64,000 bases of DNA from Sphingomonas sp. PP-CE-1A-559 (GCF_004340965.1 NZ_SLYA01000005.1:1-64000); one strand, 5' to 3'. Counted from the stretch's first letter, positions 37,024-45,915 are shown. Made by a program: numbers and translations. Notes: generated by a model not told the origin, from the letters alone.

Positions 37024-37263
37024 TCAGGCCGTGGCACTCTTGGCATCGGCACGTCGCAGGTCCCGAATTTCCTCCCAGGTGATCGGCCGGTCGCGGCCCG
37101 CGCACTGGATGATCAGGCCTGCCGCTTCGGCGTCGTCATAGCCGTCGAAAGCCCGGACCATCTCCTGCAGCGAGCCGCTGGCAACCGACTTGCCGATGTC
37201 CTCTTCATTCGCCGCATGCTCGCGCACTACCTTTGCGGGCATATTCCACATGGTCTTCAACAC
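37024..37263 (-). CDS. hypothetical small protein (79 aa)
   Basis: A 79-residue acidic, probably helical protein: MLKTMWNMPAKVVREHAANE, then EEDIGKSVASGSLQEMVRAF and a C-terminal ITWEEIRDLRRADAK. The start is GTG at 37263 (GGAG about 10 nt upstream). No family recognised. Same strand as 36720; the 83-bp gap leaves an operon uncertain. The 209-bp spacer upstream (37264-37472) holds no gene I can support. Confidence 0.5.
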   Translation of the reverse strand: MLKTMWNMPAKVVREHAANEEDIGKSVASGSLQEMVRAFDGYDDAEAAGLIIQCAGRDRPITWEEIRDLRRADAKSATA

Positions 37264-37472
37264 GATTACTGACTCCGGCCCCCCGGTGGATCACCGTCGT
37301 GAGCCGTGGCGGCGCGGTCGTCCATAGGGCCGGCCGGCGGTATGCGATCGCTTTGGGCGGCGGCGCGGTGAACCGATCTCATGAACCTGTTGCTCCATCC
37401 GAGCGGCTGATGCGATCGATCGTTACCGCATACGTCCTATGCGGAAACTTCGCCGGACGGCGCGACCGTGCG

Positions 37473-37844
37473 TCACTTTCCGCCTTCCCGTCGCGTCAGC
37501 GCCGCGACGCAACTCGCACGATCGATCGTGCTGCCGTCGGGTTCTCTTGCGTCGAGATACGTCACGCGGGGGGCATCGGATCCCTTGGGATAGAGATATG
37601 CATCGAGCACGCAGATCCCGCTCTGGAACTGAAGCTTTCGCGCGCTGCCTTCGCGAACGTCGGCGTCGGGTTGGCCGAACAGCTTGGTCAGGCCGGCGGC
37701 ATCCTGGCCGAGCACGCGTTCCAGGCCGACGCTCGTATACGGGATCGCCGGGCGTCCGACCGCAGGTTTCGCGATCGGTGCGGCGCAGCCTGCCAGTCCG
37801 CTACCGAGTGCCAGCGCGATGGCTATAGTGGTCAATCGCGTCAT
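37473..37844 (-). CDS. small lipoprotein, unknown function
   Basis: A 123-residue predicted lipoprotein; the leader MTRLTTIAIALALGSGLAGC ends in the lipobox. The mature part has GLERVLGQDAAGLTKLFGQP and a two-cysteine region (SGICVLDAYLYPKG, DRASCVAAL), which may form a disulfide; this resembles small lipoproteins of the SmpA/OmlA-like shape, but the match is weak. Its start overlaps the upstream EI24-like stop by 4 nt, so the two are translationally coupled. Confidence 0.75.
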   Translation of the reverse strand: MTRLTTIAIALALGSGLAGCAAPIAKPAVGRPAIPYTSVGLERVLGQDAAGLTKLFGQPDADVREGSARKLQFQSGICVLDAYLYPKGSDAPRVTYLDAREPDGSTIDRASCVAALTRREGGK

Positions 37845-38530
37845 GGTCGGCCTTTGCGAGAATACTGGCTGTGGAAGTAATGCGTTGCCATCGCGGCCCC
37901 CAGCACTGGCGCGGCGATGTTGAGGACCGGAACCACGAACAGCCCGGTGTTCGCAAGCCCCAGCACGAACCGGCTCCCCTTGGTCGTCGCACGCCAGCCT
38001 CGCATCGCCGTTGCGTCCATGTGTCGTGCCGCAACCATGTCACCAAGATCGCGTCCCAGCAGCCAGCCATTGACGACGAAAAACGCGGCCGCGGTCCCGA
38101 CCCCGGTGACGAGCAGCGCGATGTAGATGGGCAGCATCACCAGGTTGACGAGCACGACGCGCGCAGCGGAGCGTAACCCCATCGCGAGGCTCCGTGCGAA
38201 CGGCACGGGCCGGGCGGTGCGCAGCGCGTCGGGATAATGCCGAGCCTCGACCGCCTCCACGACCTCATCCGCGAAGATCCCGACGACCGCGATCGCGACC
38301 GCTCGGAACAGCAGCCACAAGGCCAGGATCGTGACGAACAGCGCGAACACGGCCGCGAGTCCGCCGGAATGCCAGTCGAGCCACGCGGCCAGTGCGGCTT
38401 GCGTACCCCACCACGTGCCAACGCCGAGCAGCGCGAAGACAACCAGCGTGACGACCATCGACTTGACGAACACCCGGAGCACGGGCGGATCGGTAAGTTG
38501 GCCGAGCGAAAGGAGGAGCGCGCGGAGCAT
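37841..38530 (-). CDS. EI24 domain (CysZ-like) membrane protein
   Basis: A 229-residue protein with about five membrane helices and the EI24/CysZ-type sequence pattern: ALLLSLGQLTDPPVLRVFVK at the N-terminus, YIALLVTGVGTAAAFFVVNG, WLLGRDLGDMVAARHM and PVLNIAAPVLGAAMATHYFH. CysZ relatives transport sulfate in some bacteria; here the substrate is unknown. The start at 38530 (MLRALLLSL) is preferred since the longer frame runs through a family A repeat. Confidence 0.85.
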   Translation of the reverse strand: MLRALLLSLGQLTDPPVLRVFVKSMVVTLVVFALLGVGTWWGTQAALAAWLDWHSGGLAAVFALFVTILALWLLFRAVAIAVVGIFADEVVEAVEARHYPDALRTARPVPFARSLAMGLRSAARVVLVNLVMLPIYIALLVTGVGTAAAFFVVNGWLLGRDLGDMVAARHMDATAMRGWRATTKGSRFVLGLANTGLFVVPVLNIAAPVLGAAMATHYFHSQYSRKGRP

Positions 38531-38620
38531 CGGCTCGGGATGGCGCGAGGGCAGGGGAAGGTCAACGCGCGTTTCCGCCGTGCCTCCGTCGTTTTGGCTG
38601 TTCGACAGCCCGACCTTGTC

Positions 38621-38884
38621 TTGTTCCCCCGCGGACGCGGGGGCCCAGCTAAACCACGAGCACCGCCCGACACCCTGGCCCCGCGTTCGCGAGGGAACAG
38701 CAGGGCGCGGCGTTATCACGGCTTATCCAAACCGCCGAACCGCCGAACCGCCTAAGTTTTGAACCCAAACCAAAGCCACCACCCCGGCGCAGGCCGGGGT
38801 CCAATTGGAAAGGTCGTCGTAATAAGGCGCGGCCCGTCGTTATCACCGTCCCCCAATTGCACCCCGGCCTCCGCGGGGTGGTGG
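38621..38884. repeat. diverged family A (38621-38701) and family B (38776-38884) repeats
   Basis: The long-loop A variant (GTTCCCCCGCGGACGCGGGG ... CGCGTTCGCGAGGGAACAG) is followed 75 bp later by a full B element. They fill the 38531-39015 spacer between divergent genes; the 130 bp after B hold the TTG-start region of the kinase gene and nothing else. Confidence 0.8.
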
Positions 38885-39015
38885 TCTTTCCCAGCTATCA
38901 ATCGTCGCTTCGATCATGCGTTCGTTGCGTCGACCTATCGCCCACCCCCCACACCAGTTGCACCAATCCCCCCCGCGATTTACGGCAGGGCTTTCCCGCA
39001 TCCCCGGAGTTTCCC

Positions 39016-40014
39016 TTGAGCACACCCACTTACGACGTCGTCGCGATCGGCAATGCCATCGTCGACATCCTCAGCACCGCCGACGACGCCTTCATCGCCG
39101 AGATCGGCGTCGCCAAGGGCTCGATGCAGCTCATGTTCTCGTCGGAAGAAGCCGACGCGCTCTACGCCAAGATGGGCCCGGGCATGGAGATCTCCGGCGG
39201 CTCGGCCGCCAACACCGTCGCCGGCATCGCCGCGCTCGGCGGCAAGTGCGGGTTCATCGGCCAGGTCGCCGACGACCAGCTCGGTCAGGTCTTCGCGCAC
39301 GACGTCCGCAGCATCGGCATCGAGTTCGCCACGCCCGTCCGCGCAGGCGACCCGACCACCGGCCGCTGCCTGATCTTCGTCACCCCCGACGGCCAGCGCA
39401 CGATGAACACCTTCCTCGGCGCAGGGCAATTCCTTCCCGCCGCCGCGATCGACACCGTGATGATCGCCGACAGCGCGATCTTGTATCTCGAAGGCTATCT
39501 CTGGGATCCCGAAGAGCCGCGCGCCGCGATGCGCGCCGCGATCGATTGCGCACGCGGGGCAGGGCGGAAAGTCGCCTTCACGCTCAGCGACGTGTTCTGC
39601 ATCTCGCGCCACGGCGGCGATTTCCGCCAGCTGCTGTCGGACGGCCTGATAGACATCCTGTTCGCCAACGAGAGCGAACTCGCCGCGCTCGCCGAGACTG
39701 ACGACTTCGACGCCGCCGTCGCCAAGATCTCGGCGCAGGTTCCGACGCTGGTCGTCACCCGCGGCGAGCACGGCGCCTGCGCGATCCAGAACGGTGCGCG
39801 GGCCGAGGTCAAGGCCGAGCCGATCGCCAAGGTCGTCGACACCACCGGCGCCGGCGACCTGTTCGCGGCCGGCTTCCTCCACGGCCAGGCGCAGGGCTAC
39901 GACCTGCACGCATCGCTGAAGCTCGGTGCGGTCTGCGCGGCCGAAATCATCAGCCACGTCGGCGCCCGCCCGATGGTCGACATGAAGGCGCTCGCCGCCA
40001 AGCATATCGGCTGA
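39016..40014 (+). CDS. PfkB-family carbohydrate kinase, adenosine kinase-like
   Basis: A 332-residue ribokinase-fold enzyme with GGSAANTVAGIAALGGKCGF (substrate side) and DTTGAGDLFAAGFLHG (the PfkB anion-hole signature with catalytic Asp). The pattern matches the adenosine kinases annotated in sphingomonads. The start is TTG at 39016, with GGAG 6 nt upstream; no ATG is near and family N-termini begin here (xSTPTYDVVAIGNAIVD). Followed by a strong bidirectional terminator. Confidence 0.9.
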   Translation: MSTPTYDVVAIGNAIVDILSTADDAFIAEIGVAKGSMQLMFSSEEADALYAKMGPGMEISGGSAANTVAGIAALGGKCGFIGQVADDQLGQVFAHDVRSIGIEFATPVRAGDPTTGRCLIFVTPDGQRTMNTFLGAGQFLPAAAIDTVMIADSAILYLEGYLWDPEEPRAAMRAAIDCARGAGRKVAFTLSDVFCISRHGGDFRQLLSDGLIDILFANESELAALAETDDFDAAVAKISAQVPTLVVTRGEHGACAIQNGARAEVKAEPIAKVVDTTGAGDLFAAGFLHGQAQGYDLHASLKLGAVCAAEIISHVGARPMVDMKALAAKHIG

Positions 40015-40020
40015 AGCATG

Positions 40021-40075
40021 TGTCCCCGCGAAGGCGGGGACCCAGACTGGGCTCCCGCCTTCGCGGGAGAACAAG
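40021..40075. repeat. family A palindromic repeat
   Basis: A near-canonical 55-bp copy (CCCCGCGAAGGCGGGGACCC ... GCTCCCGCCTTCGCGGGAGA) just after the kinase stop and before the terminator. Confidence 0.88.
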
Positions 40076-40090
40076 CTTTCTACCAGACAC

Positions 40091-40130
40091 AAAAAAGGGC
40101 CGCGGGAGTTTCCTCCCGCGGCCCTTTTTT
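40091..40130. terminator. bidirectional intrinsic terminator
   Basis: A perfect 18-bp inverted repeat, AAAAAAGGGCCGCGGGAG and its complement, around the loop TTTC. It has a T6 end on both strands, between the convergent kinase and APC permease genes (stops at 40014 and 40143). Confidence 0.92.
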
Positions 40131-40142
40131 CGTTGGACTCGA

Positions 40143-41753
40143 TCAGTGGCTGGCCGGAGGTGCTCGATCATCCTCGGCTACACCATCGTCGAGCCCAAGC
40201 CCGACATGACTGCGCGAGCGGCTATACAGGAAGTATATCGCCAACCCGATCGCGCCCCAACCCGGCAGCACCAGCTTGGCAGTCAGCGGCAGTGACAGGT
40301 ACAGCCCGACGCAACCGATGATCGCGAGCGGCGCGACGATGTACACCGCCGGCGTGCGGAACGGACGCTTGCGTGCCGGATCGGTCTTGCGCAGCACCAT
40401 CACCGAGATCGCGACCATCATGAACGCGAACAGCGTGCCGGCATTCGAGTAATCGGCGAGCTTGCCGACCGGCAGCACTGCCGCCGCGATCGCTGCAGCG
40501 ATGCCCGTCACGACCGTGACCACATGCGGCGTCCGGAACTTCGGGTGGATCGACGCGAGCTTTGCCGGAAGCAAACCATCACGCGCCATCGTGAAGAACA
40601 CGCGGGTCTGGCCGAACATCATCATCAGCACCACCGACGGCAGCGCCAGCACCGCCGCAAGCCCGACCAGGCGACCCATGATCGGCCAGTTGATGACCTG
40701 AAGCACATGGACGAGCGCTTCCTTCGAACAGACCAAAGGCTCCATCGCGCCGCCCGCGACGATCGCCGCGCAACGCCCGGCCATCTCGGCCGAGCCCGGC
40801 GCCAGCACGCCGCCATCGGCGGTCGTCACCGGGTTAGCACCGATCGCACCGATCGCGCCCGACGCGACCAGCAGGTAGAACAACGTACAAATGCCGAGGC
40901 TGGCGATCAGCCCGATCGGCACGTTGCGCTGCGGATTCTTGGTCTCCTCCGCCGCCGTCGAAACCGCGTCGAAACCGACATAGGCGAAGAAGATCGACGC
41001 CGCTGCGCCCAGCACGCCGACACCCGACGAGCTCAGCGGATTGCCGACGCCATAGGGCAGGAACGGATGAAAATTGTCCGCCTTGAGCACGGGAATCGTC
41101 AACGCAATGAACGCGGTCAGCGCGGCGATCTTGATCAGCACGAGCACCGCGTTGACGCGCGCGCTCTCGGTCGTCCCGACCACCAGCAGCCAGGTGACGA
41201 GCGCAATGACGATGACGGCGGGCAGGTTCATGAACCCGCCGACGGTCATCGCGGTCTGCAGATCGGCGTTGGGCGTCGCGCCGAACGCGACCTGGACGTT
41301 CGCCATCAGCGCGTCGGCGTTGCGCAACCCGTTGGGAATGTGGAACCCGATCCCGTCGAGCAGCCCGGCCAGATGGTTCGACCACCCCACCGCGACCGCG
41401 CTCGCGCCGACCGCATATTCGAGGATCAGCGCCCAGCCGACCATCCACGCCAGCAACTCACCCGTGACGGCGTAGGTATAGGTGTAGGCCGAGCCCGACA
41501 CCGGCACCATCGACGCGAGTTCGGAATAGCAGAGCGCCGCAACCGCGCAGACGAAGCCTGCGACGACGAAGCTCAGCAACATGCCCGGCCCGGCCTTCTG
41601 CGCGGCTTCGGACGTCAGCACGAAGATACCCGTGCCGATCACCGCGCCGACGCCCAACAGCGTCAGCTGGAACGCGCTGAGCGTTCGCGCCAGACCCTTT
41701 TTCTCTGCCGTCGCCAGAATGGCATCCAGCGATTTTACGCGACCAAAAATCAA
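40143..41753 (-). CDS. APC-family amino acid permease, CAT type
   Basis: A 536-residue, roughly 14-helix amino acid transporter of the cationic-amino-acid type (YfnA-like). The helix-1 motif LLGVGAVIGTGIFVLTSEAA, helix-6 FFAYVGFDAVSTAAEETKNP, and the long C-terminal part are as expected. The TTG at 41753 (LIFGRVKSLDAIL) has GGGGGA 8 nt upstream and matches family N-termini; a longer TTG-started frame to 41789 is less likely. Confidence 0.9.
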   Translation of the reverse strand: MIFGRVKSLDAILATAEKKGLARTLSAFQLTLLGVGAVIGTGIFVLTSEAAQKAGPGMLLSFVVAGFVCAVAALCYSELASMVPVSGSAYTYTYAVTGELLAWMVGWALILEYAVGASAVAVGWSNHLAGLLDGIGFHIPNGLRNADALMANVQVAFGATPNADLQTAMTVGGFMNLPAVIVIALVTWLLVVGTTESARVNAVLVLIKIAALTAFIALTIPVLKADNFHPFLPYGVGNPLSSSGVGVLGAAASIFFAYVGFDAVSTAAEETKNPQRNVPIGLIASLGICTLFYLLVASGAIGAIGANPVTTADGGVLAPGSAEMAGRCAAIVAGGAMEPLVCSKEALVHVLQVINWPIMGRLVGLAAVLALPSVVLMMMFGQTRVFFTMARDGLLPAKLASIHPKFRTPHVVTVVTGIAAAIAAAVLPVGKLADYSNAGTLFAFMMVAISVMVLRKTDPARKRPFRTPAVYIVAPLAIIGCVGLYLSLPLTAKLVLPGWGAIGLAIYFLYSRSRSHVGLGLDDGVAEDDRAPPASH

Positions 41754-41864
41754 CGCGGTGTCCCCCGGGGATAGCGAGGGCCGGGTCAAATGGCCCCCTT
41801 GCTCAATCCCGCGAGCCTAATGGCAATTTTATTACGCGCAATCCTTTAGTGCGGTGAAGCTGGC

Positions 41865-42242
41865 CTATCGCGCCAGCATCGGTCCGAGCGGGCGCCCGCC
41901 AAAGACATGAACATGCAGATGCGGCACCTCTTGGTGTCCGTCCTGCCCGATGTTCGCGAGCAGTCGATAGCCCGGTTCGACAAGGCCCGCGGCGCGCGCG
42001 ACGGTGCCCACCGCGCGGATGAACCCGGCGATCTCGGCGTCTGGCGCGCGCGCGGAAAAATCGTCCCAGGACACGTATGCCCGCTTGGGGATCACGAGCA
42101 GGTGCGTCGGCGCCTGCGGATTGATGTCATGAAAGGCGATCGCAAAGTTATCTTCGTACACCCGCTTCGACGGGATCTCGCCGCGCAGGATTTTCGCGAA
42201 GATATTCTGGTCGTCATAAGGCTGGGTGGCGTCGATCGGCAT
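41865..42242 (-). CDS. HIT (histidine triad) family protein
   Basis: A 125-residue HIT protein, HINT-like branch: nucleotide-binding FAKILRGEIPSKRVYED, the DINPQAPTHLLVIPK strand and the catalytic triad HLHVHVFGG. Probably a nucleoside phosphoramidase. The ribosome binding site GGGAGGGG (minus strand, 42248-42255) is the arm of a family D repeat hairpin. Downstream of hisE with the repeat between, on the same strand. Confidence 0.93.
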   Translation of the reverse strand: MPIDATQPYDDQNIFAKILRGEIPSKRVYEDNFAIAFHDINPQAPTHLLVIPKRAYVSWDDFSARAPDAEIAGFIRAVGTVARAAGLVEPGYRLLANIGQDGHQEVPHLHVHVFGGRPLGPMLAR

Positions 42243-42245
42243 ATA

Positions 42246-42356
42246 TTCCCCTCCCGCTTGCGGGAGGGGTTAGGGGAAGGGCTGGCCATCCCGATCCCGG
42301 CGGAGCATGTGCGTCATGCCCTCCCCCGACCCCTCCCGCAAGCGGAAGGGGGCAGG
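42246..42356. repeat. family D repeat, providing the HIT ribosome binding site
   Basis: An inverted element of about 110 bp: TCCCCTCCCGCTTGCGGGAG at one end and CCCCTCCCGCAAGCGGAAGG at the other. On the minus strand, the right-hand arm GGGAGGGGAATATATG carries the Shine-Dalgarno of the HIT gene, so a hairpin with CCCCTCCCGC could hide it. It directly abuts the hisE stop at 42357. Confidence 0.85.
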
Positions 42357-42674
42357 TCAGCCCGTCCGCCCGGCCTTCTCGATCAGCCCGCCAACACCCT
42401 CGCGCCGCTCCAACTCAGCGCGCACGTCGTCCAAACTCAACCCCGCATCCGCCAACAACACGGCCAGATGGAACATCAAGTCGGCCGCTTCCGGCACGAT
42501 GCTCGCCTGGTCGCCCGAGCACGCCGCGATCACCGTTTCGACGGCTTCCTCGCCAAGCTTCTGCGCGATCTTCGGGCGGCCCTTGGCGAACAGGCTCGCG
42601 GTGTAGCTGGTGTCAGCGGGCGCATCGCGCCGCGCGCGGATGGTCGCCTCGAGGCGGTCGAATACGGGGTCCAT
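42357..42674 (-). CDS. hisE: phosphoribosyl-ATP diphosphatase
   Basis: Second step of histidine synthesis: hydrolyses phosphoribosyl-ATP to phosphoribosyl-AMP and diphosphate. The 105-residue length fits unfused HisE (not the HisIE fusion). [20 protein letters not shown] and [19 protein letters not shown] are the metal-binding MazG-like helices. ATG at 42674 with GGGGT upstream; the longer frame above is not coding. Confidence 0.95.
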   Translation of the reverse strand: MDPVFDRLEATIRARRDAPADTSYTASLFAKGRPKIAQKLGEEAVETVIAACSGDQASIVPEAADLMFHLAVLLADAGLSLDDVRAELERREGVGGLIEKAGRTG

Positions 42675-42706
42675 GCGCGGCGTGCTGGAGCAGGTGCGCA
42701 GGCGGG

Positions 42707-42883
42707 TCAATCCTCTGCGGGTCGTTTGGTCTTCGCGAACCGCTTCCGCAACGCCCGCCGCACCAGCCACACGCCGATCGCTGCAAACCCGAAGAGTGCG
42801 ATGTCCGACAGTTCGGGCCCGGTGCGGGGATGAACGATACCACTATGTCCCGACTGCACCGCGAGAAGGGGCAGGGCGATCAT
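42707..42883 (-). CDS. small membrane protein between hisF and hisE
   Basis: A 58-residue protein: [40 protein letters not shown], then a basic tail [18 protein letters not shown]. It has one or two membrane segments and a positive C-terminus, so that end is cytoplasmic. It starts 4 bp after the hisF stop. Proteins of this shape recur in the same place in sphingomonads by my recollection, but I know no function. Confidence 0.65.
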   Translation of the reverse strand: MIALPLLAVQSGHSGIVHPRTGPELSDIALFGFAAIGVWLVRRALRKRFAKTKRPAED

Positions 42884-42887
42884 CGGA

Positions 42888-43661
42888 TCAAGCTGACCGA
42901 ACCGGCGAGCGCACTGGAATCCCCGCCGCCGCCAGCGCAGCATGTGCGTCGCTGATCGACGCCTGCCCGAAATGGAAGATCGACGCTGCCAGCACCGCGC
43001 TCGCATGCCCGTCGCGGATCCCTGCGACCAGATCGTCTAGGCCGCCGACGCCGCCGCTAGCGACCACCGGTACGCTCACCCGGTCAGATATCGCCCGGAT
43101 CAGGTCGAGATCGTAGCCACTCCGCGTCCCGTCACGATCCATCGAGGTGACGAGCAGTTCGCCCGCCCCCAATTCGGCAAGCTTCAGCGCATGCGTGATC
43201 GCATCGATCCCGGTCGCGCGCCGACCGCCATGCGTGAACACTTCCCACCCTTCACCGGAACGCCGCGCATCGACACTCGCGACGCAGCACTGGCTGCCGA
43301 ACCGCTCCGCAATATCCGCGACCAGTTCCGGCCGCTCGACCGCCGCGGAGTTCACGGCCACCTTGTCCGCCCCCGCGAGCAACAGCGCCCGCGCATCGTC
43401 TGCGGTCCGCACGCCGCCGCCAACCGTCAACGGCATGAAACACACCGCCGCGGTCCGTCTCACGACGTCGAGGATCGTACCCCGACCCTCATGGGATGCA
43501 CCGATATCGAGGAAACACAGCTCGTCCGCCCCGGCCGCATCATACGCTCGCGCCTGCTCGACCGGATCGCCGGCGTCACGCAGCTCGACGAAGTTCACGC
43601 CCTTCACCACGCGCCCGTCGGCGACGTCGAGGCACGGAATGACGCGCGCGCGGACCGTCAT
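42888..43661 (-). CDS. hisF: imidazole glycerol phosphate synthase cyclase subunit
   Basis: TIM-barrel partner of HisH; uses the ammonia it makes to form imidazole glycerol phosphate and AICAR. The 257 residues contain the catalytic aspartates Asp12 ([15 protein letters not shown]) and Asp131 ([10 protein letters not shown]), and the barrel phosphate loops [13 protein letters not shown] and [16 protein letters not shown] 43661. Order on this strand is hisB, hisH, hisA, hisF, hisE. Confidence 0.97.
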   Translation of the reverse strand: MTVRARVIPCLDVADGRVVKGVNFVELRDAGDPVEQARAYDAAGADELCFLDIGASHEGRGTILDVVRRTAAVCFMPLTVGGGVRTADDARALLLAGADKVAVNSAAVERPELVADIAERFGSQCCVASVDARRSGEGWEVFTHGGRRATGIDAITHALKLAELGAGELLVTSMDRDGTRSGYDLDLIRAISDRVSVPVVASGGVGGLDDLVAGIRDGHASAVLAASIFHFGQASISDAHAALAAAGIPVRSPVRSA

Positions 43662-43680
43662 GCGCTGTGCCGAAGGTTTT

Positions 43681-43879
43681 GTTCACGCGGAGACGCGGAG
43701 ACGCGGAGACGCGGCAAAGCCGCTAAGAAGAATATTTCGCGCAGAGGCGCAGAGGCGCTGAGAGAGAGGAAGGGAGCAAGGCCTGACTTCTTGCTCTCCG
43801 CGCCTCTGCGCCTCTGCGCGAACAAGTTTCTGCCTGCGGCGCTCAACCTCTCTCCGCGTCTCCGCGTCGCCGCGTGAAC
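43681..43879. repeat. nested inverted repeat built from GGAGACGC and AGAGGCGC units
   Basis: A 199-bp element with a 10-bp perfect terminal inverted repeat (GTTCACGCGG at 43681, CCGCGTGAAC at 43870). Inside are four GCGGAGAC-type units on the left and GCGTCTCC-type units on the right, plus an inner pair of AGAGGCGC and GCGCCTCT units at about 43742-43758 and 43797-43820. It fills the hisF-hisA gap, ending 3 bp before the hisA stop. Confidence 0.88.
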
Positions 43880-43881
43880 CA

Positions 43882-44616
43882 TCATGCGGCCTTAGCCACA
43901 CTCAATGCCGCCGCGAGATCGAGCCGCCCGTCGTACAACGCCCGCCCCGTAATCACGCCCTCGACCCCGTCCCGCACATGCAAAGCCAGCACGTGGATCT
44001 CGGCAATCCCCTTGACCCCGCCGCTGGCGATAACCGGAATGTCCACCGACCGCGCCAGATCGACCGTCGCGTCGACGTTGCACCCCTTCAGCATCCCGTC
44101 GCGCCCCACATCGGTGAACAGCAGCGACGCCACCCCCGCATCCTCGAACCGCCGTGCGAGATCGACCGCGCTCGTCGTCGACACATCCGCCCACCCCTTG
44201 GTCGCGACCATGCCGTCCTTGGCATCGACCGCGACGACGATCCCGCCCGGAAAATCCTTCGCCACGCCGCGCACGAAGTCGGGGTCCTCCAGCGCCGCCG
44301 TCCCGATCACGACGCGCGAGACGCCCAGGTCGAACCAGCCCTCGACGCTCGCCCGCGTCCGGATCCCGCCGCCAAGCTGCACGTGCCCCGGAAACTGCGC
44401 GACGATCGCCCGCACCGCATCGCCATTGACCGAAGCCCCCGCAAACGCGCCGTCGAGATCGACCACGTGCAGATGCTCCGCCCCGGCATCTGCGAACAGC
44501 ATAGCCTGAGCAGCAGGATCGTCGCCGTAGATAGTCGCCCGGTCCATATCGCCCTCGGCGAGACGCACCACCTGACCCGCCTTGAGGTCGATTGCGGGAA
44601 AGATAATCAGGCTCAC
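43882..44616 (-). CDS. hisA: phosphoribosylformimino-AICAR ribotide isomerase
   Basis: TIM-barrel isomerase of histidine synthesis acting on ProFAR. 244 residues with catalytic Asp10 (FPAIDLKAGQVVRL) and Asp131 (VAVDAKDGM), the loop QLGGGIRTRASVE and the phosphate site VIASGGVKGIAE. GTG start at 44616 sharing 4 nt with the hisH stop, so coupled to hisH. Confidence 0.97.
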   Translation of the reverse strand: MSLIIFPAIDLKAGQVVRLAEGDMDRATIYGDDPAAQAMLFADAGAEHLHVVDLDGAFAGASVNGDAVRAIVAQFPGHVQLGGGIRTRASVEGWFDLGVSRVVIGTAALEDPDFVRGVAKDFPGGIVVAVDAKDGMVATKGWADVSTTSAVDLARRFEDAGVASLLFTDVGRDGMLKGCNVDATVDLARSVDIPVIASGGVKGIAEIHVLALHVRDGVEGVITGRALYDGRLDLAAALSVAKAA

Positions 44617-45218
44617 GGCCGCCACTCCAGGAAACGTTCGAGCAAGGCCAGGCCGTAGCGCTGGCTCTTCTCAGGATGAAACTGCACGCCGATCATCGTG
44701 TCGCGACCGATCGCCGCGGTGACCAGGCCGGCATGGTCGGTCGTCGCAAGCACGTCGGCGCCTTCGAACGCGAAGCTATGCAGGAAATACGCCTCGCCCG
44801 GCTCGATCAGCGGATGCGCTAGGGAAGGAACGACATCGTTCCAGCCCATATGCGGCACCTTCGCCTCCATAGTCCCCGGCTCCAGTCGTCGCACGCGCCC
44901 GGCGACCCAGCCAAGCCCGGCATGAGTCCCCATCTCTTCCCCCGCATCGGCCATCAACTGCATGCCGACGCAGATCCCGAGAAACGGCGCACCCTCGTCG
45001 CGAACCCGCCGGTTCAGCGCCTCGACCATCCCCGGCACCGCGCGCAAAGCCGCCGCACACGCGCCATACGCGCCGACGCCCGGCAAAACGATCCGGTCAG
45101 CCTTCGCCACCACGTCGGCATCCGAAGTCACGACCAGATCGACACACCCAGCAGTTCGTAATGCGTTTTCGACCGAATGCAGATTGCCAGCGCCGTAATC
45201 GATCAGGGCGAGCGTCAA
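44613..45218 (-). CDS. hisH: imidazole glycerol phosphate synthase glutaminase subunit
   Basis: Class I glutamine amidotransferase supplying ammonia to HisF. 201 residues with nucleophile Cys83 in LGICVGMQLM, and His181 and Glu183 in VQFHPEKSQ. The start is TTG at 45218 (xTLALIDYGAGN), in line with family N-termini. The Shine-Dalgarno GGAGG (minus strand, 45224-45228) is 5 nt upstream and lies inside a family D repeat arm. Confidence 0.96.
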   Translation of the reverse strand: MTLALIDYGAGNLHSVENALRTAGCVDLVVTSDADVVAKADRIVLPGVGAYGACAAALRAVPGMVEALNRRVRDEGAPFLGICVGMQLMADAGEEMGTHAGLGWVAGRVRRLEPGTMEAKVPHMGWNDVVPSLAHPLIEPGEAYFLHSFAFEGADVLATTDHAGLVTAAIGRDTMIGVQFHPEKSQRYGLALLERFLEWRP

Positions 45219-45219
45219 A

Positions 45220-45325
45220 TTCCCCTCCCGCTTGCGGGAGGGGTTAGGGGAGGGAGTGACATAGCCACGAGTCCGACGATCGAGGTCAGGCCCTCCCCCG
45301 ACCCCTCCCGCAAGCGGGAGGGGAG
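45220..45325. repeat. family D repeat, providing the hisH ribosome binding site
   Basis: A copy of the 42246 element: TCCCCTCCCGCTTGCGGGAG on the left and CCCCTCCCGCAAGCGGGAGG on the right. It fills the gap from hisB to hisH. The left arm, read on the minus strand, is GGGAGGGGAATTTG, which contains the hisH Shine-Dalgarno and TTG start. Confidence 0.87.
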
Positions 45326-45327
45326 CA

Positions 45328-45915
45328 TCAGAGAATCCCCTTGGTCGACGGAATCGCGTCGGCCTTGCGCGGATCGATCTCGATCGCCGCCCGCAGCGCA
45401 CGCGCGACGCCCTTGAACGCCGCCTCGGCGATGTGGTGGTTGTTCGAACCGTACAGCGTCTCGACGTGCAGCGTGATCCCGGCCGCCTGCGCGAAGCTGT
45501 GGAAGAAATGCTCGAACATCTCGGTATCCATCCCGCCCAGGCGCTTCTGCGAGAACAGATCCTTCCACACCAGCCACGGCCGCCCGGAAATATCCAGCGC
45601 CACCCGCGTCAGAGTCTCGTCCATCGGCGACAGCGCATCGCCGTACCGCGCGATGCCGCGTTTATCGCCGAGCGCCTGCGCGAACGCCTGGCCGATCGCG
45701 ATCCCGGTATCCTCGACGGTGTGGTGCTCGTCGATGTGCAGGTCGCCCTTGGTCCGCACGCGGATGTCGATCAGCGAGTGACGCGACAATTGTTCGAGCA
45801 TGTGATCGAAGAAACCGACCCCGGTCTCGACGTCGTATACGCCGGTCCCATCGAGGTTCACGGTGACGTCGATCGCCGTCTCGGCGGTGGAGCGGGTGAT
45901 CGTGGCGGTGCGCAT
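45328..45915 (-). CDS. hisB: imidazoleglycerol-phosphate dehydratase
   Basis: Dehydrates imidazole glycerol phosphate to imidazole acetol phosphate; the monofunctional, manganese-dependent form. 195 residues. Metal-binding His and Glu clusters are visible: [26 protein letters not shown] and [18 protein letters not shown] 45915 with GGGAGG 4-5 nt upstream; the longer open frame above is not coding. First gene of the his run. Confidence 0.97.
   Translation of the reverse strand: MRTATITRSTAETAIDVTVNLDGTGVYDVETGVGFFDHMLEQLSRHSLIDIRVRTKGDLHIDEHHTVEDTGIAIGQAFAQALGDKRGIARYGDALSPMDETLTRVALDISGRPWLVWKDLFSQKRLGGMDTEMFEHFFHSFAQAAGITLHVETLYGSNNHHIAEAAFKGVARALRAAIEIDPRKADAIPSTKGIL

Noticed and set aside
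43681..43879. Possible CRISPR array
   Set aside because: Units are 8-9 bp, contiguous and arranged as mirrored halves; no spacers and no cas genes.
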